In this document: positions 1 to 9,066 of the stretch, piece after piece | How the letters are laid out: the number at the start of each line of letters is the position of its first letter | Numbering within the stretch: the first letter of the stretch is position 1 | Source: Trichomonas tenax | Taxonomy: Eukaryota; Parabasalia; Trichomonadida; Trichomonadidae | Assembly: GCA_023091735.1 (NCBI GenBank) | Contig: JALKBU010000858.1 | Coordinates: 1-22,449, forward strand | Length of the DNA stretch: 22,449 nucleotides | Direction of reading: 5' to 3' | Made by a program: the position numbers and the translations under genes | The notes under the pieces: generated by a model | Databases searched by the model: none | What the model saw: only the letters and a program-made list of their open reading frames with translations | Told to the model about the DNA's origin: nothing

Positions 1-2
1 AC

Positions 3-440
3 TCTTACGAAGATTGCAGAAGTTACAACTTGACACTTGATGCAATGAATTTCAATAATTTACCGACGACATCATTGAATAAAGACATGGCTGACTCAAT
101 TCAACCTTATAAAAGAATTAAGAACTTCGATGCTGCAGGAGTTGCTGCTGCTGATACAATCTTTTATACTTCAGGTGACAGATCAAATTACTGGGCAGGT
201 ATTCCTTTGTCAGACTCTGAGGACTTCATGGGCGGTATATCAACATCGGGGACTGTTCAAATTCAATTAATAGGTGAAAGAGATGGACCGAATAGATTAG
301 TTCCTTACGCTCAACCTGTTGGAATCTTTACATGTGACGCATTACTTAAAATAAGAAGTATGAAACCTTCAGGAGCTCCACAAATTTCAATCACTAATGC
401 CTCAATTGAACAAGTACTAGCTGTTGCCGGTGCTGTTTAA
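3..440 (+). CDS. Maverick capsid-like protein, C-terminal part
   Basis: The frame is open from base 3, so the gene begins outside the window; no in-window ATG need be the start. It ends in TAA at 438-440. The 145 visible residues are rich in G, S, T and aromatics with alternating hydrophobic positions, and end with ISITNASIEQVLAVAGAV. The last strands (a small ligand-rich loop, then VGIFTCDALLKIRS) resemble in pattern, though not in identity, the end of the major capsid gene at 9613-11180. That suggests the last beta-strands of a double jelly-roll capsid protein from a second Maverick lineage. It is followed 46 bp later by the 487-1140 gene in the same direction. The role is inferred from pattern and context; another virion protein is possible. 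Confidence 0.5.
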   Translation, partial: SYEDCRSYNLTLDAMNFNNLPTTSLNKDMADSIQPYKRIKNFDAAGVAAADTIFYTSGDRSNYWAGIPLSDSEDFMGGISTSGTVQIQLIGERDGPNRLVPYAQPVGIFTCDALLKIRSMKPSGAPQISITNASIEQVLAVAGAV

Positions 441-468
441 ATATTGTGAATTTTTAAAGAAATATTTA

Positions 469-477
469 TTTTTTATC
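469..477 (+). promoter_or_regulatory. TTTTTTATC box before the 487 gene
   Basis: TTTTTTATC lies 9 bases before the ATG at 487. The same box precedes seven other Maverick genes in this window at 8-19 bases, on both strands. Function (start-site or promoter element) is inferred. Confidence 0.4.
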
Positions 478-486
478 AATATTAAA

Positions 487-1140
487 ATGAGTGTACCAAA
501 GAATAAAGTAATTTCTGTTACTAAAGGATTCGTGGCTCTTGCTGATTTAAAGAATCAGTCACCGTCAAATATAAATTCACAAAGTGTGATTGCTAATGTT
601 GCCCCTTCAACTGAAAAAACAAGAGAAATAGGAAAGCCATAAACTGATAAAGATGGAATTGTTATTGTTCCGACAAAAGAAGAAACACCTTCAACGTTTA
701 ATTTTGCCCATGAATCAGAAGTGACTGAGACCAAAGTTCAATACGACCCTTATTCAACGAAAGAACTGTCAAGCTTCAACGAAATTAAAAATGATTATGA
801 AGAATTCAAGGCATTACTGAAGCAACAAGAAGCAATCAGTCGTGCATTATCAATAATTTTAAATCTTGTTGAACATAACCCTTTAATCATTAATAAGGTC
901 ATTGTTGCACCGACGGATGTGTTAAGTGAATTAATAAAATTGTTGACATCAGCAGATGAAGTTTCATTTAAAGAATGTGATCCCGACATAGGATGCAGTC
1001 TATCATCTATCAAATATAATGTTATTGAGAAGATTTACGTTTTGAAGAATAATGAAACATTTAATTTGAAGTATTCATTCCCAGATGTTATCAAGATTTT
1101 GGATGAACATAGGATTTCATTGAAACTTGTCGCAAACTAA
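487..1140 (+). pseudogene. 217-codon Maverick gene of unknown function with internal TAA
   Basis: One frame runs from the ATG at 487 to the TAA at 1138-1140, broken only by an in-frame TAA at 640-642. The piece before the stop (MSVPKNKVISVTKGFVALADL...) and the piece after it (TDKDGIVIVPTKEE... to ISLKLVAN) are in the same phase, so the two apparent ORFs are one gene with a nonsense change. The N-terminal half is polar and rich in S, T, P and K, like a disordered tail. The C-terminal 130 residues look alpha-helical (EFKALLKQQEAISRALSIIL). No family recognised. It sits between a capsid-like gene and a small virion-type gene, so a structural or assembly role is plausible. Stop-codon readthrough cannot be excluded, but the many broken neighbours favour decay. 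Confidence 0.6.
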
Positions 1141-1159
1141 GATGTTTTATTTTTATTAA

Positions 1160-1306
1160 ATGACACAATCAACGATTAGCTACACTATTACATTGAAAGA
1201 TCCTAATAATTATAATGTTATTCGGACAAATTTACAGCCTCCTATTTCATCGATGTGTAAATTAACATTGACGGGATTAACAACAAAAGCATGTTTTATA
1301 TTATGA
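1160..1306 (+). pseudogene. N-terminal fragment of the MTQ small virion-type protein
   Basis: The ATG at 1160 opens 48 codons beginning MTQSTISYTITLKDPNNYNV and ending at TGA 1304-1306. It is nearly identical to the first 48 residues of the full gene on the minus strand at 19348-20086 (MTQTTISYTITSKDPNNYNV). The upstream bases from the preceding TAA through TTTTATTTTTATTAA to the ATG are also shared. Homology stops abruptly near 1303, where the sequence switches into the frame of the helicase downstream. This is therefore a deletion or recombination join, not a gene with a natural end. The intact copy would be a beta-rich protein of about 240 residues. Confidence 0.8.
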
Positions 1307-2894
1307 TTTTGAAGTACATAATGATGCTGCAAGTATGACAATCGAAAAAGAAGTGACACTTTACACACTGTTTCAAGCAATCAATTCGTTACCTCATTAT
1401 TTCATCGAAGAAGCTTACAAAAATGTTTATGATTACTGCAAATTAACAGATAACGCAAAAATTCATTTTGAAAAATCGAGAGCACATTATGCAAATCTTT
1501 ATACATCACCTTTTGTTTTGGCAAAGATTTTAAGAATTCATCAAAAGGAATATTACGATGAAGTCATCAACCCATTAATTCAAAAGAAAGCCCTTAGATT
1601 TGATATCGATTTATCCTAGGATTTCTATTTAAACACTATTATTAGCAAGGCTGAAAAGAAAATGTACAAAATGCAAAATGAGGTCGTTTCTGATTTGTCA
1701 AAAGGTATTCGCAGAATTGACGGAGAAAACATTACATTCATTAAAAAGACTTATGATGTACATTCAAATAAATACAATTTCAGTTTCTGCAACAATCAAA
1801 CAATGAAAGAAATGCTAAAGTCTGTTAGATTATGGAAGGATGAAGGCAAATATACAACAGCGTGGGATGTAATGTCTTCAAACATTAGTGATCTGTCATG
1901 CAAAGCTGTCAAGTTCTTTTCGAAAGATAAATCGATCTTTTCATTATTCCAAGGATATAAATACAAATGTGTTGAAACAGTTGATGAGCATTTGATTAAG
2001 CCGTTCTTGAATTTGATTTATGAAGTCATTGCTGATTCAAACAAAGAAGTTTACGATTATATAATAAAATGGGTTTCGTTCATCGTTCAAAACCCGGGAC
2101 AGAAAACAGAAACATCTTTGATTCTCAAAGGTTCGCAAGGAATCGGCAAGAATACTTTCACTGATGTTATTGCAGAGCTTTTATCGGGGTATTCAGTTAA
2201 AAACTTAACAGAAATCTCAGAACTTAAAGGTTCATTTAATTCAGTTGTCGAAGCTAAAATGCTTATCGTTTTGAACGAATTGAGAAATATCGGTGAAGAA
2301 CGATTGGCTAACTTCGACTCTTTGAAATCAATAATTACTGATAAAACAATTCGCATTAATGAAAAGTATCAACCGAGACTTACAGCTGAAAACGTCGCAA
2401 ACTTAATTTTCGTGTCAAACAACTCTTACCCTGTCAAAGTTGAAAACAACGACAGGGGTTATGTTGTTCTTTCATGCAATGGCAAGTATAAAGGTAATCA
2501 TGCTTTTTGGACTAAAATGTTCTCATTATTTACGAATGAATTTTATGAAAACCTGATTACATTCTTCATGAAGCAAGAACTCAGTGAATTTAATCCTCAC
2601 AATATTCCGATGACTGAAGCCAAACAAGATTTAATCGAAGCATCAAGAACTCCTTTGGATCTTTGGATTTGTGAACATTACGATGATTTAATAAAAGGCA
2701 TTCCTTGTTCAGACGCTTTAATTTCAAAGCCAAGAGAGATGAGAGACAAGAATTTTCAATTACAAATTAAAGATAAATGCAATCGCCAACATTTAACAAT
2801 TGATTCGAAAAGGGTTTGGTGTTACGTCTTAAAAGATGAATACAAACAAATTTATTCACAAATTACTAACAATGCAATCGAAATTGAATTTTAA
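1304..2894 (+). pseudogene. SF3 (D5/DUF5906-like) replicative helicase, N-truncated, with in-frame TAG
   Basis: A single frame runs from the join near 1303 to TAA 2892-2894, interrupted only by TAG at 1617-1619; the frame on either side of the TAG is continuous. Domains in order: a helical region (TLYTLFQAINSLPHYFIEEAY), a D5_N-like segment, then the ATPase core. The core has Walker A GSQGIGKNTF near 2132-2160, a Walker B-like strand KMLIVLNELRN near 2257-2287, and motif C ANLIFVSNN near 2398-2424 followed by NNDRGYVVLS, which holds a candidate arginine finger. This order is typical of superfamily 3 viral helicases that unwind DNA during replication. No own start codon can be trusted because the N-terminus was lost at the join with the MTQ fragment. 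A primase domain, often fused upstream, is not visible. Confidence 0.8.
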
Positions 2895-3960
2895 TCATCA
2901 TTGAGCTATCATTCATTTACAATTACAAGAACTCACTGATTACAAAATGAACATCGACATTTATTTTTGAAGTTTCATGAACGTAGTTTCTCTTCACTTT
3001 GGTTCAAACACAACTCTAAACACGTGCAAACACAAAGTCTCAACACAAGTCTAAACACGTGTGAACCCTTGTTTTTGAAGTTTCGTGAACGTTTTTTTTG
3101 TTTTTCTTCTTTCACTTTGGTTTGTCCTGGGACAGAGGACCGGGCCTAAAATTCACTTTAAATGATTTTTTCGTTTGTTTTTCTCATATTCTTTTAACTG
3201 TCTGGGGTGTCATGGGTCATAAAAGAGTTTATATTTTAATTGACAACAAACATTTGACAATATGTATAAACACATATAAACAAACAAACGTTTGAAACAC
3301 TCTAAATACGTGCAAACACGGTCTAAACACGTGTTAAGCACAGTCTCAACAAACAAAACGTTCGAAACAACAGCTCTAACACGTGTTGTCAGAATGTCAT
3401 GTTGTCACCCCTTTAAAAAAATTTTCTGACCCTGTCCACCATGACACTCAGGACAACATATTAAAACACACTCTTTTTATCGGTTGAAAGCAACATCTAA
3501 AAATGTGTCTCGAGTCATTATTTTTAAACAAAACACTCTAAACACGTGTTGAAACGTAACGAGACATTCAATTTCAGACCAAAATGCAGATATGCTTTTT
3601 GATAAAATTGGCAAGAATTGAGTGTTAAGCACAACTCTAAACAAAATTCGAAAACAAAATTCAAAATTCAAATTTTTAAATTCTATTTTTGTCATTTTTG
3701 TGTCAAACACAACTTCAAATCAAATTATAACAACAAAACGTTCGAAATGTGTCAAACACAACTTTCAAATCAAAATTTTTAAAATTCAAAATTCAAATTT
3801 TTCAATTCTATTTTTCCACATTTGTGCAACCAAGCCCTCAAAAACACAAAAAATAAAAATTGAAGCCCCAAAAACACAAAATTTTTAAAATTGAAGCCCC
3901 ACATAAACAAAAAACACTGTCTAACACGTGCACTGATGCCAACTTTGTTGGCCAGAGTGC
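2895..3960. repeat. Degenerate repeat region with recurrent CTAAACACGTG
   Basis: About 1 kb without a convincing gene. Variants of TCTAAACACGTG recur (near 3013, 3049, 3322, 3537), with weaker forms such as CTAACACGTG near 3372 and 3920; each contains the palindrome CACGTG. A second motif, TTTTTGAAGTTTC(A/G)TGAACGT, occurs near 2964 and 3071. AACGTTCGAAA appears near 3357 and 3737, and a block with AAATTCAAATTTTT and TTCTATTTTT is repeated near 3660 and 3785. Short ORFs here change frame with the repeats and look like chance. It may be an old interspersed repeat or a subtelomere-like sequence; which one is not decidable from the sequence. Confidence 0.5.
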
Positions 3961-3963
3961 ACA

Positions 3964-4208
3964 TTGTGTGTGTGTACACCAACGAAAAAAATCAAGAAGA
4001 ACGACGGAAGCAAGGATCATGGCAACGCGCTTCAGATATTCCTACGTGTGAGGCCACTCAAGCAGGGTGAAACGGAAAGCTGCGTCGAAGTTGACGGAAA
4101 TCAAATCACAATTCATCCACCGACAGCCAGAAATCAGACAAAACTCTACGATTTTCAGAAGGTATTCGATGAGACATCGACACAAGAAGAAGTATTCAAC
4201 GAAAGTTT
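3964..4208 (+). pseudogene. Kinesin motor-domain fragment (both ends missing)
   Basis: The frame 3964-4208 reads NALQIFLRVRPLKQGE, then a variable loop, then QTKLYDFQKVFDETSTQEEVFNE. This is the first beta-strand (I-x-V-x-V-R-x-R-P-type) and the following F-x-F-D-x-V-F region of kinesin motor domains. Homology ends at about 4208, just before the expected GQTGTGKT P-loop, and the frame then stops at TAA (4231-4233). Upstream the frame meets TGA at 3934 with no ATG between. The fragment is visibly richer in G and C than its surroundings, as expected for a conserved host gene. It is a host gene remnant carried in or stranded among repeats, not a working motor. Confidence 0.8.
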
Positions 4209-4233
4209 TATGAAGTTATCCTTCTCAATTTAA

Positions 4234-5267
4234 TAAACTTGTCAAATTTAGTCGCGCAAAAAAGGGTCATCATTATTTTTGGGAGAATAACACACAGGGC
4301 TTATTTGTGAACACTTGGAATACTTTTTTTTCCAAAAAAAGCTAAAATAGCATATTTGTGATTAGATTTACTTATTTATCATCGACAACAACATATTTTA
4401 CTTTATAAAAATGCTATACAATGGAAATATAATATATTATAATGAGTAAAGCACATCATGGCAAATCAATGTTTTTGATGCAAGATATATCTAATATTTT
4501 AATGAAATATAGACATTGTTAGCTAATTCTTTAATATATCATGCACAACAGGATTTTGTACATTAGGGTTCAATAACTCAGCAAAAAGTTAATCCAGTGA
4601 GTTAAAAAACGAGTTTCGCCGACTTTGAGTATTAAAATTTAATTGTCCTCACATATAATCTTTCAAAAAACATTGAAATATAAAATAAATAACACATGTA
4701 CTATATTAAGCACATATGCAAATCAATATTTAATGTTCAAAGAATGAAAATTGACGGTTTTTATAAAATTTCAAATATTTTAATAATATTATCAGATCTA
4801 GATTAAAATAATTATATAATATGCATATAATGATACTTCAAACCAATAAAAACATGTTAACATTGTATAATAAGCAGTTCAAGAAGAGATAGATATTAAG
4901 AATGCGATGATTACGGACAACGATAGTTGATTCAACGATATTTTATTTAGATAATCGTGGGCTTTTAATCACAAGAATATTAAAAGTAAAATATGAAAAA
5001 TGGTCAAAATCTAATTAGATTTTGATTTCGGCATATAGAGCATTTTCATTAAATTAAACATCAGAACATATGTTTCTAGAATGTTTGTGCATAGTGTACA
5101 TAAATGACACAAGAATAAATGAGTTTCCAAAAAAAGAATAGGCAAAATTTTCGTAAAAAAGTTTAAAATTCAGGGGAAAATTATCGTATTTTACACTTTT
5201 GACACCCTAACTTGTGCCGTCCTTGAAACATATGATATAACACTTTCAAATATTTACATAATAGAAT
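4234..5267. other. Gene-free AT-rich stretch
   Basis: About 1 kb, strongly AT-rich, with stops in all six frames. No tRNA-like or other structured RNA was recognised. The only features seen are poly-T/poly-A runs near 4325-4340 and scattered short A/T repeats. It lies downstream of the ankyrin gene (minus strand) and downstream of the kinesin fragment (plus strand). Confidence 0.6.
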
Positions 5268-5359
5268 TTAAGAAGCGTTCATTGATTTTAGATAATGAGC
5301 GATCTCGAGAGATTTATTTTCGACAGCTATAGATAGAGGTGACTTGAATGCAAATAAAG

Positions 5360-5544
5360 AACAAATGAGATAGATTGATCAAATATCATAATGATGAAAA
5401 AATGAGATAGATTGATTCTATATCATAATGATGAAAAAATGAGATAGATTGATTAGATATCATAATGATGAAAAAATGAGATATATTGATTCCATATCAT
5501 AATGATGAAAAAATGAGATAGATTGATTCCATATCATAATGATG
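5360..5544. repeat. 37-bp minisatellite array A, 5 units
   Basis: Five 37-bp units. Each has a constant AAAAAATGAGATAGATTGAT-type start, a 4-base variable word at positions 21-24, then TATCATAATGATG. The words in order are CAAA, TCTA, TAGA, TCCA, TCCA. It lies between the last and the next-to-last ankyrin units of the minus-strand gene. Confidence 0.95.
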
Positions 5545-5668
5545 AGAATATAAAATTGATAGAAAACTTTCATGTTGACATCAGCACCATTTGTTACGAG
5601 GAACTGAACGATCTCGAGAGATTTATTTTCGACAGCTATAGATAGAGGTGACTTGAATGCAAATAAAG

Positions 5669-6112
5669 AAAAAATGAGATAGATTGATCATATATCATAA
5701 TGATGAAAAAATGAGATAGGTTGATTTCATATCATAATGATGAAAAAATGAGATAGGTTGATTGTGTATCATAATGATGAAAAAATGAGATAGATTGATC
5801 CAATATCATAATGATGAAAAAATGAGATAGGTTGATTTCATATCATAATGATGAAAAAATGAGATAGGTTGATTGTGTATCATAATGATGAAAAAATGAG
5901 ATAGATTGATCCAATATTATAATGATGAAAAAATGAGATAGATTGATCATATATCATAATGATGAAAAAATGAGATAGATTGATTGTGTATCATAATGAT
6001 GAAAAAATGAGATAGATTTATTTCATATCATAATGATGAAAAAATGAGATAGATTGATTAGATATCACAATGATGAAAAAATGAGATAGATTGATTCCAT
6101 ATCATAATGATG
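5669..6112. repeat. 37-bp minisatellite array B, 12 units
   Basis: Exactly 12 x 37 bp. Words: CATA, TTCA, TGTG, CCAA, TTCA, TGTG, CCAA, CATA, TGTG, TTCA, TAGA, TCCA. The triplet TTCA-TGTG-CCAA occurs twice in a row, indicating an internal 111-bp duplication; both of its TTCA and TGTG units also share GATAGGTTGAT in place of GATAGATTGAT. Confidence 0.95.
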
Positions 6113-6768
6113 AGAATATAAAATTGATAGAAAACTTTCATGTTGACATCAGCACCATTTGTTACGAGGAACTGAACGATCTCGAGAGATTTATTTTCGA
6201 CAGCTATAGATAGAGGTGACTTGAATGCAAATAAAGAAAAAATGAGATAAATTGATTTCATATCATAATGATGAAAAAATGAGATAGATTGATCATATAT
6301 CATAATGATGAAAAAATGAGATAGATTGATTGTGTATCATAATGATGAGAAAATGAGATAGATTGATTAGATATCATAATGATGAAAAAATGAGATAGAT
6401 TGATTAGATATCATAATGATGAAAAAATGAGATAGATTGATTCCATATCATAGTGATAAAAAAATGAGATAGATTGATTAGATATCATAATGATGAAAAA
6501 ATGAGATAGATTGATTAGATATCACAATGATGAAAAAATGAGATAGATTGATTCCATATCATAATGATGAGAATATAAAATTGATAGAAAACTTTCATGT
6601 TGACATCAGCACCATTTGTTACGAGGAACTGAACGATCTCGAGAGATTTATTTTCGACAGCTATAGATAGAGGTGACTTGAATGCAAATAAAGAAAAAAT
6701 GAGATAAATTGATTTCATATCATAATGATGAAAAAATGAGATAGATTGATCATATATCATAATGATGA
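6025..6768. repeat. 457-bp tandem duplication of ankyrin block plus flanking array
   Basis: Bases 6025-6311 and 6482-6768 appear identical (287 bp), offset by 457 bp. Each copy carries the end of one array (words TAGA then TCCA, with the shared CACAATGATG variant), one 124-bp ankyrin block, and the first two units of the next array (TTCA, CATA). Perfect identity means a recent unequal exchange. Confidence 0.85.
6237..6569. repeat. 37-bp minisatellite array C, 9 units
   Basis: Exactly 9 x 37 bp. Words: TTCA, CATA, TGTG, TAGA, TAGA, TCCA, TAGA, TAGA, TCCA. The last six units are a duplicated TAGA-TAGA-TCCA triplet. The final unit again carries TCCA. Confidence 0.95.
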
Positions 6769-7174
6769 GAAAATGAGATAGATTGATTTCATATCATAAT
6801 GATGAAAAAATGAGATAGATTGATTAGATATCATAATGATGAAAAAATGAGATAGATTGATCCAATATCATAATGATGAAAAAATGAGATAGATTGATCA
6901 AATATCATAATGATGAAAAAATGAGATAGATTGATTCCATATCACAATGATGAAAAAATGAGATAGATGGATTAGATATCATAATGATGAAAAAATGAGA
7001 TAGATTGATTCCATATCATAGTGATGAAAAAATGAGATAGATGGATTAGATATCATAGTGATGAAAAAATGAGATAGATTGATTTCATATCATAATGATG
7101 AAAAAATGAGATAGATTGATTAGATATCATAATGATGAAAAAATGAGATATATTGATTCCATATCATAATGATG
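6694..7174. repeat. 37-bp minisatellite array D, 13 units
   Basis: Exactly 13 x 37 bp. Words: TTCA, CATA, TTCA, TAGA, CCAA, CAAA, TCCA, TAGA, TCCA, TAGA, TTCA, TAGA, TCCA. It separates the N-terminal part of the ankyrin gene from its first full repeated unit. Confidence 0.95.
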
Positions 7175-8065
7175 GAAATATAAAATTAGCAAACAAGTTT
7201 TTTGTTGATATCTACACCATTTCCAAAAAGCATTTTTATTATTTTCATATTCTTCTCATTTATTGATTTTGTAATTGCATTATTGCTATTTTCTTTGTTG
7301 TTAACTTCCCAAAACTTTTCACTGTTGCCAAATTTTATGGTTTCTATATCTTCTTCTGCTACAGCAGCTGTCAAAATATTCCAGATTTTTCCAAAATTCT
7401 CAGGAGATTTTTTCAGTTTTTTCAGCGAATCAATGTTATGATTTGACCTTAAATCTGATTTTTTGGTTTTCTGACGATGTTGAGAATCTATGGTAAATAA
7501 TTCAGTGTTATTTGATCTGAATTCTCCATTAGCTGATTCATTCTTTTCCTCTTGATATGGTTTTGAAGATGAAATTAAAGAATTAATGATATTTCCGATG
7601 GGTTGAAGACATTTTATTTTAAGATATTCATTCACAGCGTTCAAAAATTTAAGAACATTGCCATGCTGAGATTTATCATCTCCGAAGTCAACATTAAGAC
7701 GGTAAAATATAGCAAGCCTATCATATGTATCATAGTGTTCTTTGCACTTCTTTAAAATATAAATGGAATCTTCAATACTTAATTTTGCATTCTTAAGAAC
7801 CTTTAAAAGATCATCGAAATCATCTAAGACATCGAATAACGTGTCGTTAGCGACCATTTGATGGAGGCTCTTTGCTGTCTCTTTAGAATCAATCCTTCCA
7901 GGAAAGTTCATTAAAAAATTTGACAAAATCAGTGTCAATTTTTTATTTTAAATGTTTGATATAATTTATTTTTCCATGCGTTTGTTGGTAGTTAGGTAGA
8001 TAAAAATATTTTCGGGAAAGGGTCAAAAATTAATTTTCAAAAATATGAAGTCAAAAAATGGTTGA

Positions 8066-8977
8066 TTAATATACCTTATACCACATGTAAACAGTCATGA
8101 ATGGTGGCATGTAATCAGTACCTGAACCAGTATCGGCGGTGTTTCCGTAAACTGAATGAGTATGACATCCTGCATGATCAATGCTTAAACCGGTGTTGTA
8201 TTCTCTGGAATCTGATGAAATATCATAGCGTGAAATTGTTTCTTTTCATCGGTTACCGCAACCGTAATAACCTCTATTACTTATTAAATGAATATGATAT
8301 CCTGCCGATGATGCTGTACTAGAGAAATAATGATTATGTGCAAGTAAGTTATTTACTGAAATCTTTTTACTTCATCCAGTTTCTCTTGATGAATCAGCGC
8401 AATATAAGAAACGATCGACTATTTGATTCCATTCACCGAATCCGAATAATTGAGCAGGATTTGTTGAACTCATTGATGTGTAAATAGAACCTACAAGGGA
8501 CATTACCATTAACGCTTCATTTTTTGCGTTTGGTACCTTTGTTTCTATTTTATTTAATGCTTCTGTTAAATCTCACGTCGATGCTTTATCATTTAATTTA
8601 TTACTTACATCAATGATTCCTTGTTCTGCTTGTTCAGTTCTTGACGATAATTTATGAGTGTTGTAAGTCAAATCATTTTTAACTTTTTGAACTTCTGTTT
8701 TGTCTGCCTTTGTTTCAATTTTATTTAACGCCTCTACTAATTGTTCCTTGTCTGCTTTATTATTCAATGCATTCATTACATTCGATAAATTTGACGTCAA
8801 TGTGTCATTTATTTCTTTATCCGCTTTATTGCTTAATGACTGTTCAACATTGATAATTTCATCATTATTTTTAATTATTACCGCCTTTGTTTCTAATCCA
8901 TCCATGAAATCAGGAATCACATATGTAGGAGCTTCTGGTGTTATAACCGTTTCCGTTCCATCTTCATTTTTAATTGT
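8066..8977 (-). pseudogene. Phage-type tail fibre/collar-like protein with three in-frame TGA codons
   Basis: On the minus strand one frame runs from about 8977 to TAA 8066-8068, about 303 codons, interrupted only by TGA at 8573-8575, 8372-8374 and 8246-8248. The N-terminal half has coiled-coil NKADKE-type repeats (SNKADKEINDTL, NNKADKEQLVEALNKIETK), as in phage fibre shafts. The C-terminal part has LFGFGEWNQIVDRFLYC, a His-rich stretch (NNLLAHNHYF, AGYHIHLISN, HAGCHTHSVYGNT), and ends GTDYMPPFMTVYMWYKVY. The AHxH...HxH...MPPY-xx-VYMW pattern is the C-terminal head of T4 gp10/short tail fibre collar proteins. Its likely role is receptor binding on a Maverick virion. The 5' end is lost at a join near 8977. 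The three TGAs may be mutations or an alternative-code trace. Confidence 0.7.
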
Positions 8978-9058
8978 TTACGAAATAATTTATATCGTCA
9001 AGAATTAGAAAAGGCAAAGGCTGCAGAAAGGGGCAAAAGGATCAGACATAAAAAATAA
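8978..9058 (+). pseudogene. C-terminal remnant of a basic plus-strand gene
   Basis: The plus frame ending at TAA 9056-9058 encodes a very basic, helical tail (NNLYRQELEKAKAAERGKR, then IRHKK). It runs straight into the 5'-truncated fibre gene on the other strand, so the rest of this gene was lost at the join near 8960-8980. It resembles in style the basic C-terminus of the 11688-11912 gene, but no homology is claimed. Confidence 0.4.
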
Positions 9059-9066
9059 ATAAATTA

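Larger units (their letters stand above)
5268..7911 (-). pseudogene. DUF3447-type ankyrin-repeat gene split by minisatellite arrays
   Basis: Reading the minus strand, the first ATG is at 7911 (MNFPGRIDSKETAKSLHQMV); the frame extends a few codons upstream but only from a TTG. The N-terminal domain of about 150 residues (DSIYILKKCKEHYDTYDRL, NVLKFLNAVNEYLKI) has the style of the helical DUF3447-like regions of trichomonad ankyrin proteins. A linker and the first ankyrin-like unit follow (IIKMLFGNGVDIN). Three copies of a 124-bp block (6570-6693, 6113-6236, 5545-5668) each encode an ankyrin unit (SPLSIAVENKSLEIVQFL, VTNGADVN). The last unit, at 5268-5359, ends SLEIAHYLKSMNAS then TAA. Every unit boundary holds a 37-bp array with stops in all frames, so no continuous protein is possible without removal of the arrays. 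Typical Trichomonas intron ends (GTATGT, ACTAACACACAG) are absent. Confidence 0.75.

Noticed and set aside
2967..3888. Short ORFs of 60-88 codons on both strands
   Set aside because: They lie in the repeat field, overlap each other in several frames, and have low-complexity composition without any family signal.
4019..4051. ATG at 4019 as a start for the kinesin fragment
   Set aside because: It is in a different frame from the kinesin reading and stops after ten codons.
6058..6760. Two identical 81-residue minus-strand proteins
   Set aside because: They start and end inside the minisatellite and only contain one ankyrin unit each; they are pieces of the split ankyrin gene, not separate genes.
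5360..7174. CRISPR-like array (constant repeat plus variable part)
   Set aside because: The variable part is only 4 bases and drawn from eight recurring forms; the host is a eukaryote and no cas-like gene is present. It is a minisatellite.
8101..9008. Plus-strand ORFs at 8101-8322 and 8700-9008
   Set aside because: They are antisense to the fibre gene, whose minus-strand frame has clear family motifs.
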